A DNA stretch of 64,000 nucleotides from Lachnospiraceae bacterium. GTDB taxonomy: Bacteria; Bacillota; Clostridia; Lachnospirales; Lachnospiraceae. A model generated the notes under the pieces. The model saw nothing but the letters and a program-made list of their open reading frames with translations, had not been told where the DNA came from and made no database searches. Of the stretch, positions 17,223 through 25,442 are shown piece by piece. A program made the translations under genes and the position numbers. Position 1 is the stretch's first letter; each line of letters starts with the position of its first letter. Where the stretch lies: NCBI GenBank assembly GCA_017513125.1, contig JAFWDI010000028.1:45677-109676 (forward strand), given 5' to 3'.

Positions 17223-17254
17223 AAAGCCGCGGCCTTTACGGCCGCGGCTTTTTC
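17223..17254 (+). terminator. Rho-independent terminator after the symporter gene
   Basis: A twelve-base perfect stem AAAGCCGCGGCC/GGCCGCGGCTTT with loop TTTAC is followed by a T run. Confidence 0.92.
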
Positions 17255-17317
17255 GGTGCAGTGAAGTGCGGTCCGCGGCCTTTAGTTCGTCTTCCGGCTT
17301 CCCAGCGCCCCCTATTT

Positions 17318-17391
17318 GTCTAAAATAGACGATATTGATTTAAGATTTTGTGAAATATGCCCAGTGTTCTTTTGAATAATTTCTGTATAAT
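17318..17391 (+). promoter_or_regulatory. Promoter region of the riboswitch operon, with a small inverted repeat
   Basis: A perfect TATAAT lies at 17386-17391, about 20 bases before the riboswitch; no good -35 is at the right distance. Upstream, GTCTA aaa TAGAC (17318-17330) is a short palindrome that could be an operator. Confidence 0.45.
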
Positions 17392-17410
17392 TATACACGG
17401 ATTTCTATGA

Positions 17411-17614
17411 CACATCAGGTGCCCGGTTCCCGCGTTTCACGGGGCAGACCGGGAGAATAGGGAAGCGGGTGCGAATCCCGCACGAACTCGTCACTGTGAT
17501 GGGGAGTTTCGAAACAGGATGCCACTGGGCGGTACCGCGAAGCGGAAGCTTCGGGGAATACCGCAACGGGAAGGCGTTTCGAAGCGATGATCCTAAGTCA
17601 GGAGACCTGCCTGG
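17411..17614 (+). ncRNA. Cobalamin riboswitch
   Basis: The aptamer shows the conserved parts of the B12 riboswitch: CAGGT (17416-17420) pairing with ACCTG (17605-17609) to close P1, the AGGGAAGCGGGTGCGAATCCC core (about 17459-17479), GTCACTGTGA, GCCACTG, and the B12 box AAGTCAGGAGACCTGC (17595-17610). It senses adenosyl- or another cobalamin and normally turns expression off when B12 is plentiful. It controls the CbiK-like lipoprotein and the partner lipoprotein directly downstream. Confidence 0.95.
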
Positions 17615-17620
17615 AATGTG

Positions 17621-17691
17621 CCGGAGCTCAGCTCCGGGCCACGAGTAATTGGCCGATCATGAGAACGCCGACGCCGGAGAGAAAACCGGCG
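17621..17691 (+). other. Two stem-loops between the riboswitch and its gene
   Basis: CCGGAGC (17621-17627) pairs with GCTCCGG (17631-17637), and CGCCGG (17672-17677) with CCGGCG (17686-17691). Neither is followed by a T run, so they are probably part of the switching structure rather than terminators. Confidence 0.5.
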
Positions 17692-17726
17692 AGGCATCAT
17701 GGCGACCTCTTTTCGTCACGTTAAAC

Positions 17727-17779
17727 GGTCATAGGACCCGGCGCTTATTCGGCGTTAGGTTTTATGGCTTATTTTTTTT
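17727..17779 (+). terminator. Candidate riboswitch-controlled terminator
   Basis: GGTCATAGGACC (17727-17738) can pair over twelve bases (with several G-U pairs) with GGTTTTATGGCT (17758-17769), with an inner GGCGC/GCGTT stem, then eight T residues (17772-17779). It ends just before the AAGGAGG site of the first gene, the position expected for an attenuator set by the aptamer. The wobble pairs make it a moderate-strength terminator. Confidence 0.5.
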
Positions 17780-17802
17780 AAAGTGCATGAAGGAGGAAGA
17801 AA

Positions 17803-19023
17803 ATGAGAAAAATCAGCACTTTGATCCTGGCGGGCGTTCTGTCTGCCGCTATGGTCTTCGGACTGGCTGCCTGCGGAAACCAGGGCGGCGGTTCCGATAA
17901 CGCTCCGGCTCCGGCTGAGACCGAGGCTGCCGCTCCCGAGGAGACCGAGGCTGTCGTGGACGACGCCGCTGCTGCGGCTGCCGTCGACGAGCTGATCGCG
18001 GCGATTCAGGTCCAGAACTGGACCGAGGACACCGAGGCGCAGTGCGCTGCGGCGAAGGCGGCCTGGGATGCCCTGACCCCCGAGCAGCAGGAACTGGTCG
18101 AAGAGGGAGATTACTTCGGCCGCGACACCGGCGACGCTTCCGCTGACGATCCGCTGAACGCTGACGAGATCGGCGAGAACGAGATCCTCGTGGTCAGCTT
18201 CGGTACGTCCTTCAACGACAGCCGTGCGCAGGATATCGGCGGCATCGAGCGTGCCATCCAGGCTGCGAACCCCGACTGGTCCGTCAGAAGAGCTTTCACC
18301 GCTCAGATCATCATCAACCACGTTCTGGCGCGTGACGGCGAGTCCATCGACAACGTTGAGCAGGCTCTCCAGCGTGCCGTGGACAACGGCGTTAAGAACC
18401 TGGTCATCCAGCCCACGCACCTGATGCACGGCGCTGAGTATGACGAGCTGTCCGCCGCTGTTGAGGATTACGCGGAGTACTTCGAGTCCGTCACCATCGC
18501 CGAGCCGCTGCTGGGTGAGGTCGGCGCTGACGCGACCGCGATCAATGCCGATAAGGCCGCTGTGGCTGAGGCCGTCGTGGCTGAGGCCGTTGCCACTGCC
18601 GGTTTCGACAGCCTTGAGGCTGCCGGCGAGGCCGGTACCGCGTTCGTCTTCATGGGCCACGGCACTTCGCACGCCGCGGCTGTGACGTATGATCAGATGC
18701 AGGCGCAGATGGCCGCTCTCGGTTATGCGAACGTCTTCATCGGCACCGTCGAGGGCGAGCCCGAAGACACCGAGTGCAGCGCTGTCATCAATGCTGTCAC
18801 CGAGGCCGGTTACACGAACGTCATCCTCAGACCTCTGATGGTCGTTGCGGGTGACCATGCGAACAACGACATGGCGGATCCCGAGGATGAGGAGTCCTGG
18901 GTCAGCCAGTTCACCGCTTCCGGAAACTTTGAGAGCATCGACACGCAGATCGCTGGCCTGGGCCGCATCGCTGCCGTCGAGGATCTGTATGTGGCGCACA
19001 CTGCCGCTGCGATGGCTCAGTAA
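17803..19023 (+). CDS. cbiK: CbiK-like sirohydrochlorin cobaltochelatase, lipoprotein form
   Basis: The catalytic part (about residues 126-400) resembles anaerobic cobaltochelatase CbiK: VVSFGTSFNDSRAQDIGGIE, QPTHLMHGAEYDE (His206), MGHGTSHAAAVTYDQM (His286), EGEPE and PLMVVAGDHANND. CbiK inserts Co2+ into sirohydrochlorin, normally in the cytosol. Here a signal peptide with lipobox LAAC (Cys24) predicts a lipid anchor outside the membrane, followed by an acidic linker and a helical segment (VDELIAAIQ...AWDALTPEQQELV, about 61-100) of a kind seen in surface proteins. It is first behind the B12 riboswitch. A periplasmic CbiK is known in Desulfovibrio. The natural metal and tetrapyrrole are not shown by sequence. 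Confidence 0.85.
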   Translation: MRKISTLILAGVLSAAMVFGLAACGNQGGGSDNAPAPAETEAAAPEETEAVVDDAAAAAAVDELIAAIQVQNWTEDTEAQCAAAKAAWDALTPEQQELVEEGDYFGRDTGDASADDPLNADEIGENEILVVSFGTSFNDSRAQDIGGIERAIQAANPDWSVRRAFTAQIIINHVLARDGESIDNVEQALQRAVDNGVKNLVIQPTHLMHGAEYDELSAAVEDYAEYFESVTIAEPLLGEVGADATAINADKAAVAEAVVAEAVATAGFDSLEAAGEAGTAFVFMGHGTSHAAAVTYDQMQAQMAALGYANVFIGTVEGEPEDTECSAVINAVTEAGYTNVILRPLMVVAGDHANNDMADPEDEESWVSQFTASGNFESIDTQIAGLGRIAAVEDLYVAHTAAAMAQ

Positions 19024-19057
19024 TCGTTTCCCTGAAGAAAAGAGGTAGTGATCGGAT

Positions 19058-19927
19058 ATGCGAATTCGCAGATATCTGACAACGTTATTGTGCGCAGCCG
19101 CCGTGGCCGGTACGGTCATGGCGGGCTGCGGCACTTCCGGCGGTCCATCCGGAGCCGCGCCTGAAACGGCTGCGGCGGAGACCGTTACCCCCGCGGATTC
19201 CCGGGATGCTTCCGGGCACCCCGGGACCGCTCCCCTGGAGGACGGCACCTACACCGCGCGGTTCGAGACCGGAAGCACCATGTTCTACGTAAACGAGGAG
19301 GATCACGGGACCGGCGTTCTGACCGTGGAAAACGGCGAGATGACGATTCATATCCGACTGGTTTCAAAGAGCATCGTGCATCTGTTTATGGGACCGCAGG
19401 ACGAGGCGGAAGCGGAAGGAGCGGAACTCCTGGAGCCGACCGTCGAGACGGTGCAGTATTCCGACGGTACGAGCGGCGACGTGAACGCTTACGACGTGCC
19501 TGTTCCTTATCTGGACGAGCCCTTCCTCGTGTCGATCATCGGCACTCACGGTAACTGGTATGAACATGAAGTGACCGTGAGCCTTGCCGAAGACGAGACG
19601 GATCCGGTGGCCGTCGCGGACCTGGAGGACGGCGTTTACGACCTGAACATCGCCATGGAGGGCGGAAGCGGCAGAGCGTCCGTGACTTCGCCTTCGACGC
19701 TGACCGTAGCGGACGGCGCCGGCGTGGCTGTGATCGAGTGGAGCAGCTCGAATTACGACTATATGGTCGTGGACGGCGAGAAGTATTATCCGGTAAACGA
19801 GGACGGGAATTCCGTCTTTGAGATTCCGGTCGAAACGCTCGGCGTACCGGTTGGCGTGATCGGTGATACGACCGCGATGAGTACGCCGCATGAGATCGAG
19901 TACACCATGACCTTTACGATCGGGTGA
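19058..19927 (+). CDS. Lipoprotein with two related extracellular domains
   Basis: I do not recognise a named family. A signal peptide with lipobox MAGC (Cys24) predicts surface anchoring. After a low-complexity linker there are two similar domains of about 110 residues, each opening with LEDGTY or LEDGVY, continuing through a strand-rich body (LTVENGEMTIHI; LTVADGAGVAVIEWSSS) and ending in HEVTVSL or HEIEYTMTF. The pattern suggests beta-sandwich ligand-binding domains, loosely like NEAT domains. It follows the CbiK-like gene by 34 bases in the riboswitch unit and precedes a B12/siderophore-type importer, so it may bind a tetrapyrrole or metal chelate. Confidence 0.75.
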   Translation: MRIRRYLTTLLCAAAVAGTVMAGCGTSGGPSGAAPETAAAETVTPADSRDASGHPGTAPLEDGTYTARFETGSTMFYVNEEDHGTGVLTVENGEMTIHIRLVSKSIVHLFMGPQDEAEAEGAELLEPTVETVQYSDGTSGDVNAYDVPVPYLDEPFLVSIIGTHGNWYEHEVTVSLAEDETDPVAVADLEDGVYDLNIAMEGGSGRASVTSPSTLTVADGAGVAVIEWSSSNYDYMVVDGEKYYPVNEDGNSVFEIPVETLGVPVGVIGDTTAMSTPHEIEYTMTFTIG

Positions 19928-19944
19928 CCCGAAAGAGGTTCCGG

Positions 19945-19988
19945 GCCCCGGCTGTTTTCCCTTTCCGAAAACGGTCGGGGCTTTTTTC
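19945..19988 (+). terminator. Strong terminator ending the riboswitch operon
   Basis: A 15-base stem (19945-19959 with 19967-19981, two G-U pairs) is followed by CTTTTTTCTT. It separates the two riboswitch-controlled genes from the importer/cobalamin genes, which have their own -10. Confidence 0.93.
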
Positions 19989-19995
19989 TTAAGTG

Positions 19996-20004
19996 TGGTA
20001 TAAT
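19996..20004 (+). promoter_or_regulatory. Extended -10 promoter of the importer and cobalamin operon
   Basis: TGGTATAAT (TATAAT at 19999-20004) directly follows the terminator. No -35 hexamer fits, as expected for an extended -10. The start point near 20011 would make the ATG at 20007 unusable and supports the ATG at 20043. Confidence 0.55.
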
Positions 20005-20042
20005 AAATGCCGCACATTTCAGAAAGTGACGAATATTCGCAT

Positions 20043-21218
20043 ATGAAAAAGAAGATACTCGCCGTCATGCTGGCGGCGTTATGCATGGCGCTTCCCGTGC
20101 TCGCGGGCTGCGGAAACGGCGGTTCGGGCGGATCCGGCGCCGCCGCGGACGAGAGCGTTCCGGCGGGAGAAGGCGCGGCGGAAGAGGCATTGAGCTCGGA
20201 GCTCACCTTCACGGAACGCATGGATCTCGCGTACGCGCAGTGCTTTACGGTCGACCGCTATGAGGGCGGTTACGCACTGATCACGATCCGGGACGGCGAC
20301 CGTTATCTGCTGGTTCCGGAGGGCGCGGAGGCGCCTGCGGACCTGCCGGAAGACGTCTGGGTGATCAAAGGCCCCGTGAAAAACACCTATGTGGCCGGGA
20401 CTGCAGACATGGACTATTTCCTGGCTATGAACGCGATGGACTGCGTCGGCTTCACCTCGCTCGAGGCAGACGGCTGGTACCTGCCCGAAGTGCCGGATCT
20501 GATCGAAAACGGGGATATCCTGTTCGCGGGGAAATATTCGGCTCCGGATTATGAGCTGCTTCTGGGCCAGGGCTGCGACCTGATCATCGAGAATACGATG
20601 ATCCTCCACAGCCCGGCGATCCTCGAACAGCTGCGCGCGGTGGGCTTCCCGGTGCTCGTGGACTATTCGAGCTACGAGCCGGATATCCGCGGCCGCATGG
20701 AGTGGATCAGGCTCTACGGCCTTCTGTGCGGGCATGAAGCGGAGGCGGAAGCCGCATTCGAGGCACAGGCTGCCGCGGCGACCGAAGAGCGTGAAAACAC
20801 CGGAAAGACCGTGGCGTTCTTCTATATCACTTCGTCGGGCACGTTCAATGTCCGCAACTCCGACGACTATGTCGCACAGATGATCGAACTGGCCGGCGGC
20901 CGGTATATTTTTGACGATCTGTCGAGCGGCAACGCCACCGGGACCACTTCGATCCAGGTCGAGGAGTTTCTCGCCGCGGCTGCCGATGTGGATTATCTGA
21001 TCTATAACTCCACGATCGAGGGGGAGATGGAAAGCATCGACGACCTGCTGGAGCGCTGTCCGCAGCTCGCGGACTGCCGCGCGGTGCGGGAAGGACACGT
21101 CTTCACGACCGGAAAGAGCATGTACCAGTCGGTCATGGAGCTCGGGACCGTCGTTTCCGACATTCACGCGATGCTCACCGGCGAAGGCGGGATGGTCTAT
21201 ATCGAGCCGCTGAGCTGA
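20043..21218 (+). CDS. btuF: Substrate-binding lipoprotein of a B12/iron-complex ABC importer
   Basis: The 391-residue protein has a signal peptide with lipobox LAGC (Cys23) and the bilobed fold of cobalamin/iron-siderophore binding proteins (VGFTSLEADGWYLPEVP; CDLIIENTMILHSPAILEQL; YVAQMIELAGGRYIFDDL; REGHVFTT). It would capture a corrinoid, heme or siderophore outside the membrane and hand it to the permease encoded 56 bases downstream. Cobalamin-gene context favours a corrinoid or its precursor, but the ligand cannot be read from sequence. The gene starts the 16-gene cobalamin run. Confidence 0.82.
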   Translation: MKKKILAVMLAALCMALPVLAGCGNGGSGGSGAAADESVPAGEGAAEEALSSELTFTERMDLAYAQCFTVDRYEGGYALITIRDGDRYLLVPEGAEAPADLPEDVWVIKGPVKNTYVAGTADMDYFLAMNAMDCVGFTSLEADGWYLPEVPDLIENGDILFAGKYSAPDYELLLGQGCDLIIENTMILHSPAILEQLRAVGFPVLVDYSSYEPDIRGRMEWIRLYGLLCGHEAEAEAAFEAQAAAATEERENTGKTVAFFYITSSGTFNVRNSDDYVAQMIELAGGRYIFDDLSSGNATGTTSIQVEEFLAAAADVDYLIYNSTIEGEMESIDDLLERCPQLADCRAVREGHVFTTGKSMYQSVMELGTVVSDIHAMLTGEGGMVYIEPLS

Positions 21219-21274
21219 ACGGTTTTCCGGAACACTGACATCTGTCGGCCGCAGACGCGGCATGAGGCATTTTT

Positions 21275-22279
21275 ATGAAAAAGTCGAAGATCACTGTCGT
21301 ATATATCGTTCTGATCGCGCTGATCATACTGCTGGCAGCGGTGAATATCGCGAGCGGCAGCGTGAACATTCCGCTCCGGGAGGTCTTTCAGATCCTGGCG
21401 GGGCGCGGGACCGGGACGAATGTCAGCATTGTCATGACGGTCCGTTTCCCGCGCGCACTGGCGGCGCTGCTGCTGGGCGGAGCGTTGGCATTGTCCGGCT
21501 ACTGCATGCAGACGTTTTTCCACAACCCGATCGCGGGCCCGTTCCTGCTCGGCATCTCATCGGGCAGTAAACTGACGGTCTCGCTGTTTCTGGTCTTTCT
21601 GGCCGGCGGCGCCATGGGGTCGTTCGCGTTTATGATCATCGCCGCGTTTATCGGCGCCCTGGCCGCTATGAGCTGCGTGCTCGGTGTGTCGACGAAGGTA
21701 AAGCGCATGTCGATCCTTCTGGTCTGCGGCGTCATGATCGGATACATCTGTTCCGCGATCACGGATTTTGTCGTGACGTTCGCGGATGATTCGAACATCG
21801 TGAACCTGCGGAACTGGTCGCTGGGTTCGCTCTCCGGCATCGGCTGGGACAAGGTCGCCTGCATGGCGGTCCTGATCATTATCTGCACGGTGCTGGTGTT
21901 CATGCTTTCGAAGCCCATGGCGGCTTACGCGATGGGCGAGAACTACGCGAAGAGCATGGGCGTGAACGTGAAGGCATTCCGCGTCGAACTGATCCTGCTC
22001 TCGAGTCTGCTGGCAGCGGTCGTGACCGCGTTTGCCGGACCGATCTCGTTCGTCGGTATTGCGGTGCCTCATCTGGTCAAGTCCGCGCTGAAGACGACGA
22101 AGCCCGTGGTGATGATCCCTGCGTGCTTCCTGGGCGGCAGTGTGTTCTGCCTGTTCGCGGACCTGCTCGCGCGCCGTCTGTTCGCGCCGACCGAGCTGTC
22201 GATCAGCACCGTGACCGCGGTGTTCGGCGCACCGGTGGTCATCTACATGCTCGTGAAGCGGGCCACGTCCAGATCGTGA
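21275..22279 (+). CDS. btuC: FecCD/BtuC-type ABC permease
   Basis: The 334-residue protein is a multi-helix permease of the FecCD family: VNIPLREVFQIL, RFPRALAALLLGGALALSG, NPIAGPFLLGISSGSK and the C-terminal GPISFVGIAVPHLVK. It would form the membrane channel for the upstream binding protein, pairing with the ATPase that starts 11 bases later. Confidence 0.92.
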   Translation: MKKSKITVVYIVLIALIILLAAVNIASGSVNIPLREVFQILAGRGTGTNVSIVMTVRFPRALAALLLGGALALSGYCMQTFFHNPIAGPFLLGISSGSKLTVSLFLVFLAGGAMGSFAFMIIAAFIGALAAMSCVLGVSTKVKRMSILLVCGVMIGYICSAITDFVVTFADDSNIVNLRNWSLGSLSGIGWDKVACMAVLIIICTVLVFMLSKPMAAYAMGENYAKSMGVNVKAFRVELILLSSLLAAVVTAFAGPISFVGIAVPHLVKSALKTTKPVVMIPACFLGGSVFCLFADLLARRLFAPTELSISTVTAVFGAPVVIYMLVKRATSRS

Positions 22280-22290
22280 GGAGGGCTGTC

Positions 22291-23142
22291 ATGGGAGAAT
22301 ACTATTTCGAGACAAAAGACCTCGCGGTGGGGTATGATGGAACGGTCGTCGCGGATAAGATCAATTTCGGCCTGCGGAAAGGCGAGATCCTCGCGCTGAT
22401 CGGACCGAACGGCGCGGGAAAGACGACCGCGCTCCGCACGATGACGAAGCAGCAGCCTCCGATCTCGGGACAGATCCTGATCGGCGGCCGGGATCTGTCG
22501 AAAATGACCGAGGCGGAACTTTCGAAGCAGATGTCCGTCGTGCTCACGGACCGGATCCAGACCGAACTGATGACCTGCCGGGACGTGGTGTCGCTCGGGC
22601 GCTATCCCTACACGGGCCGGCTGGGCATCCTGGAGAAAGAGGATAATGAGATCGTCGATCACTGCATGGAGATCACGCACACGACCGAGCTGATGAACAC
22701 GGATTTCACGCGGATCAGCGACGGCCAGAGGCAGCGCGTACTGCTCGCGCGTGCGCTCTGCCAGGACCCGGACATCATCCTGCTCGATGAGCCGACGTCT
22801 TTCCTGGACGTGCGGTATAAGCTGGAGTTTCTGACCCTGCTTCGCACGCTGGCGCGGAAGACCCCGTTCGCGGTCATCCTGTCGCTGCACGAGATAGACA
22901 TGGCGAAGCAGGTCGCGGACTATATTCTGACGATAAAAGACCGCACGGTCGACAAGTACGGGCTGTCCGACGAGGTGTTCAGCCCGGGCTATATCGAGCA
23001 TCTGTTCGACATTACCGTGGGCAGTTTCAATGATGAGACCTGCCAGGCGATCATGCCCCCGGAGGATCCGGCCGAGGCGGTATTGCCCGGCAGGGCCACG
23101 CAGGCAGATACAGAGGTATTGCCCGGCGGAACGGAGGAGTGA
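22291..23142 (+). CDS. btuD: ABC importer ATP-binding protein
   Basis: The 283-residue ATPase has Walker A GPNGAGKTT, a signature ISDGQRQR (a variant of LSGGQ), Walker B DIILLDEPTSFLD and a switch His in LSLHEID. It powers the BtuC/FecCD permease. GAGGAGGG precedes ATG 22291; the frame is open far upstream but within btuC. A 45-residue C-terminal extension follows the nucleotide-binding domain. Confidence 0.93.
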   Translation: MGEYYFETKDLAVGYDGTVVADKINFGLRKGEILALIGPNGAGKTTALRTMTKQQPPISGQILIGGRDLSKMTEAELSKQMSVVLTDRIQTELMTCRDVVSLGRYPYTGRLGILEKEDNEIVDHCMEITHTTELMNTDFTRISDGQRQRVLLARALCQDPDIILLDEPTSFLDVRYKLEFLTLLRTLARKTPFAVILSLHEIDMAKQVADYILTIKDRTVDKYGLSDEVFSPGYIEHLFDITVGSFNDETCQAIMPPEDPAEAVLPGRATQADTEVLPGGTEE

Positions 23143-23144
23143 AC

Positions 23145-24623
23145 ATGGCACATAACCTGATGATCTGCGGCACGATGTCGAGTGCCGGAAAAAGCTTTAT
23201 CGTGACCGGCCTGTGCCGCCTTTTCGCGCGCATGGGGTATAAGGTCGCGCCGTTTAAGTCACAGAACATGGCACTGAACTCCGGCGTCACCGAGGACGGC
23301 GACGAGATGGGGCGCGCACAGGTCGTTCAGGCGGAGGCGGCCGGCGTTAAGCCGGACGTCCGTATGAATCCGGTCCTGCTGAAGCCTTCGACGGACGTGG
23401 GCTCGCAGGTCATCGTACTCGGAAAGTCGCGCGGGAACATGTCCGCGCGCGATTACTATGCATATAAGACCGTGCTGATCCCGGAGATCATGGAGGCGTA
23501 CGAGTCGCTCGCGGCGGAGAATGACATCATCGTGATCGAGGGTGCGGGCTCGCCGGCCGAGATCAATCTTAAAGAGAACGACATCGTAAACATGGGCCTT
23601 GCGAAGATGCTGCACGCGCCGGTGATCCTGGTCGGGGACATCGACCTGGGCGGCGTGTTCGCGCAGCTTCTGGGCACGCTCGAGTGGATGGACGAGGAAG
23701 AGAAGGACATGATCGCGGGCCTTCTGATCAACAAATTCCGCGGCGATCCCACGCTTCTGACCCCGGGCATCGAGATGCTCGAGGAGCGCTGCGGGAAGAA
23801 GGTCCTGGGCGTCGTGCCGATGGTGAAAGCGAAGATCGACGAGGAGGACAGCATCACGCAGGCGTTCGCGACTTCGAAAGGTTCGGGCGTGGACATTGCG
23901 GTGATCCGGCTTCCCCGGATCTCGAACTTCACGGATTTTTCGGTCTTCCAGGTCATGGATCGTGTCACGCTGCGCTACGTGTACGAGCCCGCCGAACTCG
24001 GGACCCCGGACCTGATCATCCTTCCGGGCACGAAGAGCACGATCAGCGATCTGGAGTATCTGAAGAAGACCGGCCTGGCCGACGCGGTCCGGACGCTCGC
24101 CGGAACGGTTCCGATCTGCGGCATCTGCGGCGGCTACCAGATGCTCGGAACGTATATCAGCGATCCTTATGAGATCGAGGGCGGCGGCGAGACCGAGGGT
24201 CTGGGACTGCTCCCGACGAGGACCGTGATGGCGAAGGATAAGAAGACCGTACAGACCGAAGGTGTTTTCGAGGATCTTACAGGTGTGTTCGCGGCGCTGA
24301 ACGGCATGGCGTACCGCGGCTATGAGATCCATCAGGGCGTTACCGAGACATTGCCCGGGGAGTCCTCCGGATCGGAAGGCGCTTCGGCGCTTTCGCAGGA
24401 CGCGGCGCCGGAGATCTTCGGCACCTATGTGCACGGTGTGTTCGACCGCGAAGGGATCGCCGAGACCCTGGTCAATGCGCTCCTGACGCGGAAGGGCGCC
24501 GAAAAGACGGAGACGGCCGGACTCGATTATGATCGTTTTAAAGCCGAGCAGTATGATATACTGGCAGATGCGCTGGAACAGGCGCTGGATCTGGAGGAGC
24601 TGAAGAAGATCATGGGCATGTGA
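23145..24623 (+). CDS. cbiP: Cobyric acid synthase
   Basis: CbiP/CobQ amidates four side chains of adenosylcobyrinic a,c-diamide to make cobyric acid, using glutamine and ATP. The 492-residue length is normal. The N-terminal P-loop-like GTMSSAGKS, the synthetase domain (KPSTDVGSQVI; EGAGSPAEINL; ILVGDIDLGGVFAQL) and the class I glutaminase (CGICGGYQMLG with nucleophile Cys; GTYVHGVFD with His) are visible. ATG 23145 sits five bases after GGAGGAG; a GTG at 23139 overlapping the btuD stop is an alternative. Confidence 0.96.
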   Translation: MAHNLMICGTMSSAGKSFIVTGLCRLFARMGYKVAPFKSQNMALNSGVTEDGDEMGRAQVVQAEAAGVKPDVRMNPVLLKPSTDVGSQVIVLGKSRGNMSARDYYAYKTVLIPEIMEAYESLAAENDIIVIEGAGSPAEINLKENDIVNMGLAKMLHAPVILVGDIDLGGVFAQLLGTLEWMDEEEKDMIAGLLINKFRGDPTLLTPGIEMLEERCGKKVLGVVPMVKAKIDEEDSITQAFATSKGSGVDIAVIRLPRISNFTDFSVFQVMDRVTLRYVYEPAELGTPDLIILPGTKSTISDLEYLKKTGLADAVRTLAGTVPICGICGGYQMLGTYISDPYEIEGGGETEGLGLLPTRTVMAKDKKTVQTEGVFEDLTGVFAALNGMAYRGYEIHQGVTETLPGESSGSEGASALSQDAAPEIFGTYVHGVFDREGIAETLVNALLTRKGAEKTETAGLDYDRFKAEQYDILADALEQALDLEELKKIMGM

Positions 24624-24645
24624 GCCCGGAGCCGGAGAGACTGTT

Positions 24646-25428
24646 ATGAGATTATTGAAGTCGTTCGCCGCGGCATTTTCCACATACAGCAGGATACCCA
24701 TGCCGCCGGTGCGGCTGGACGCCGAAGACATGCGTTACTGCATGGTGTTCTTTCCGTTCATCGGTGCGGTGATCGGCGCGCTGGAGCTTTTGTGGTGGCT
24801 CGTCTGCACGCGGCTCGCGCTGCCGCAGACCGCGTTTGCGCTGCTCGCGGTGTTTATTCCGATGGCGGTCACCGGCGGGATCCATCTGGACGGTTTCGTC
24901 GATTCGATGGACGCGCTGAATTCCTTCGGCGGTACCGAGAAACGCCTCGAGATCCTGAAGGATCCGCACGTGGGCGCGTTCGGCGTGATCAAACTCGTTC
25001 AGTATGCGGTCCTCTACGTGTTCTGTACGGTTCTGCTTGCCCGGTTCGGTGCGAAGCTGGTCCTGGTCTATGCACTCGGGTTCGTTCTCTCGCGAGTCCT
25101 GAGCGGACTCGGAGTCACCTATTTCCCCGGTGCGAAAAAGGACGGGATGGTCGCATCCATCCGTCAGCAGGATGACGCGAGGATCACGGGCAGCTTTCTG
25201 ATCATCGAACTGGCTGTGGCTGCATGCTTCATGGTCATCGTGAGTCATGCCGCGGGTCTGATCGCCGTGGCGGTCTCGCTTTTGTGCTTTGCCTGGTACC
25301 GCAGGCGGGCGATTCGCGATTTCGGCGGCGTGACCGGAGATACGGCCGGCTGCTTCTTAAGCATGTGCGAATTGGCGCAGGCGCTGACGCTCGCGATCTG
25401 CGCGGTCGTGATGCATCTGGCGGCCTGA
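24646..25428 (+). CDS. cobS: Adenosylcobinamide-GDP ribazoletransferase (cobalamin synthase)
   Basis: CobS joins adenosylcobinamide-GDP with alpha-ribazole (phosphate) in the membrane, the last assembly step of the nucleotide loop. The 260-residue integral membrane protein has the N-terminal FSTYSRIPMP, FFPFIGAVIGALE and the Asp-rich metal site HLDGFVDSMDAL followed by KDPHVGAFG. It lies between cbiP and cobC in the operon. Confidence 0.95.
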   Translation: MRLLKSFAAAFSTYSRIPMPPVRLDAEDMRYCMVFFPFIGAVIGALELLWWLVCTRLALPQTAFALLAVFIPMAVTGGIHLDGFVDSMDALNSFGGTEKRLEILKDPHVGAFGVIKLVQYAVLYVFCTVLLARFGAKLVLVYALGFVLSRVLSGLGVTYFPGAKKDGMVASIRQQDDARITGSFLIIELAVAACFMVIVSHAAGLIAVAVSLLCFAWYRRRAIRDFGGVTGDTAGCFLSMCELAQALTLAICAVVMHLAA

Positions 25429-25442
25429 AACGGAGGTGCTTC

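Noticed and set aside
17649..17900. Reading frame crossing the riboswitch expression platform
   Set aside because: It overlaps the CbiK-like gene start in another frame, lacks a ribosome site and shows no family signal.
17184..19031. 14-base identity CAGTAATCGTTTCC at 17184 and 19018
   Set aside because: A 14-base repeat is expected by chance in 64 kb, and both copies span common stop-codon contexts.
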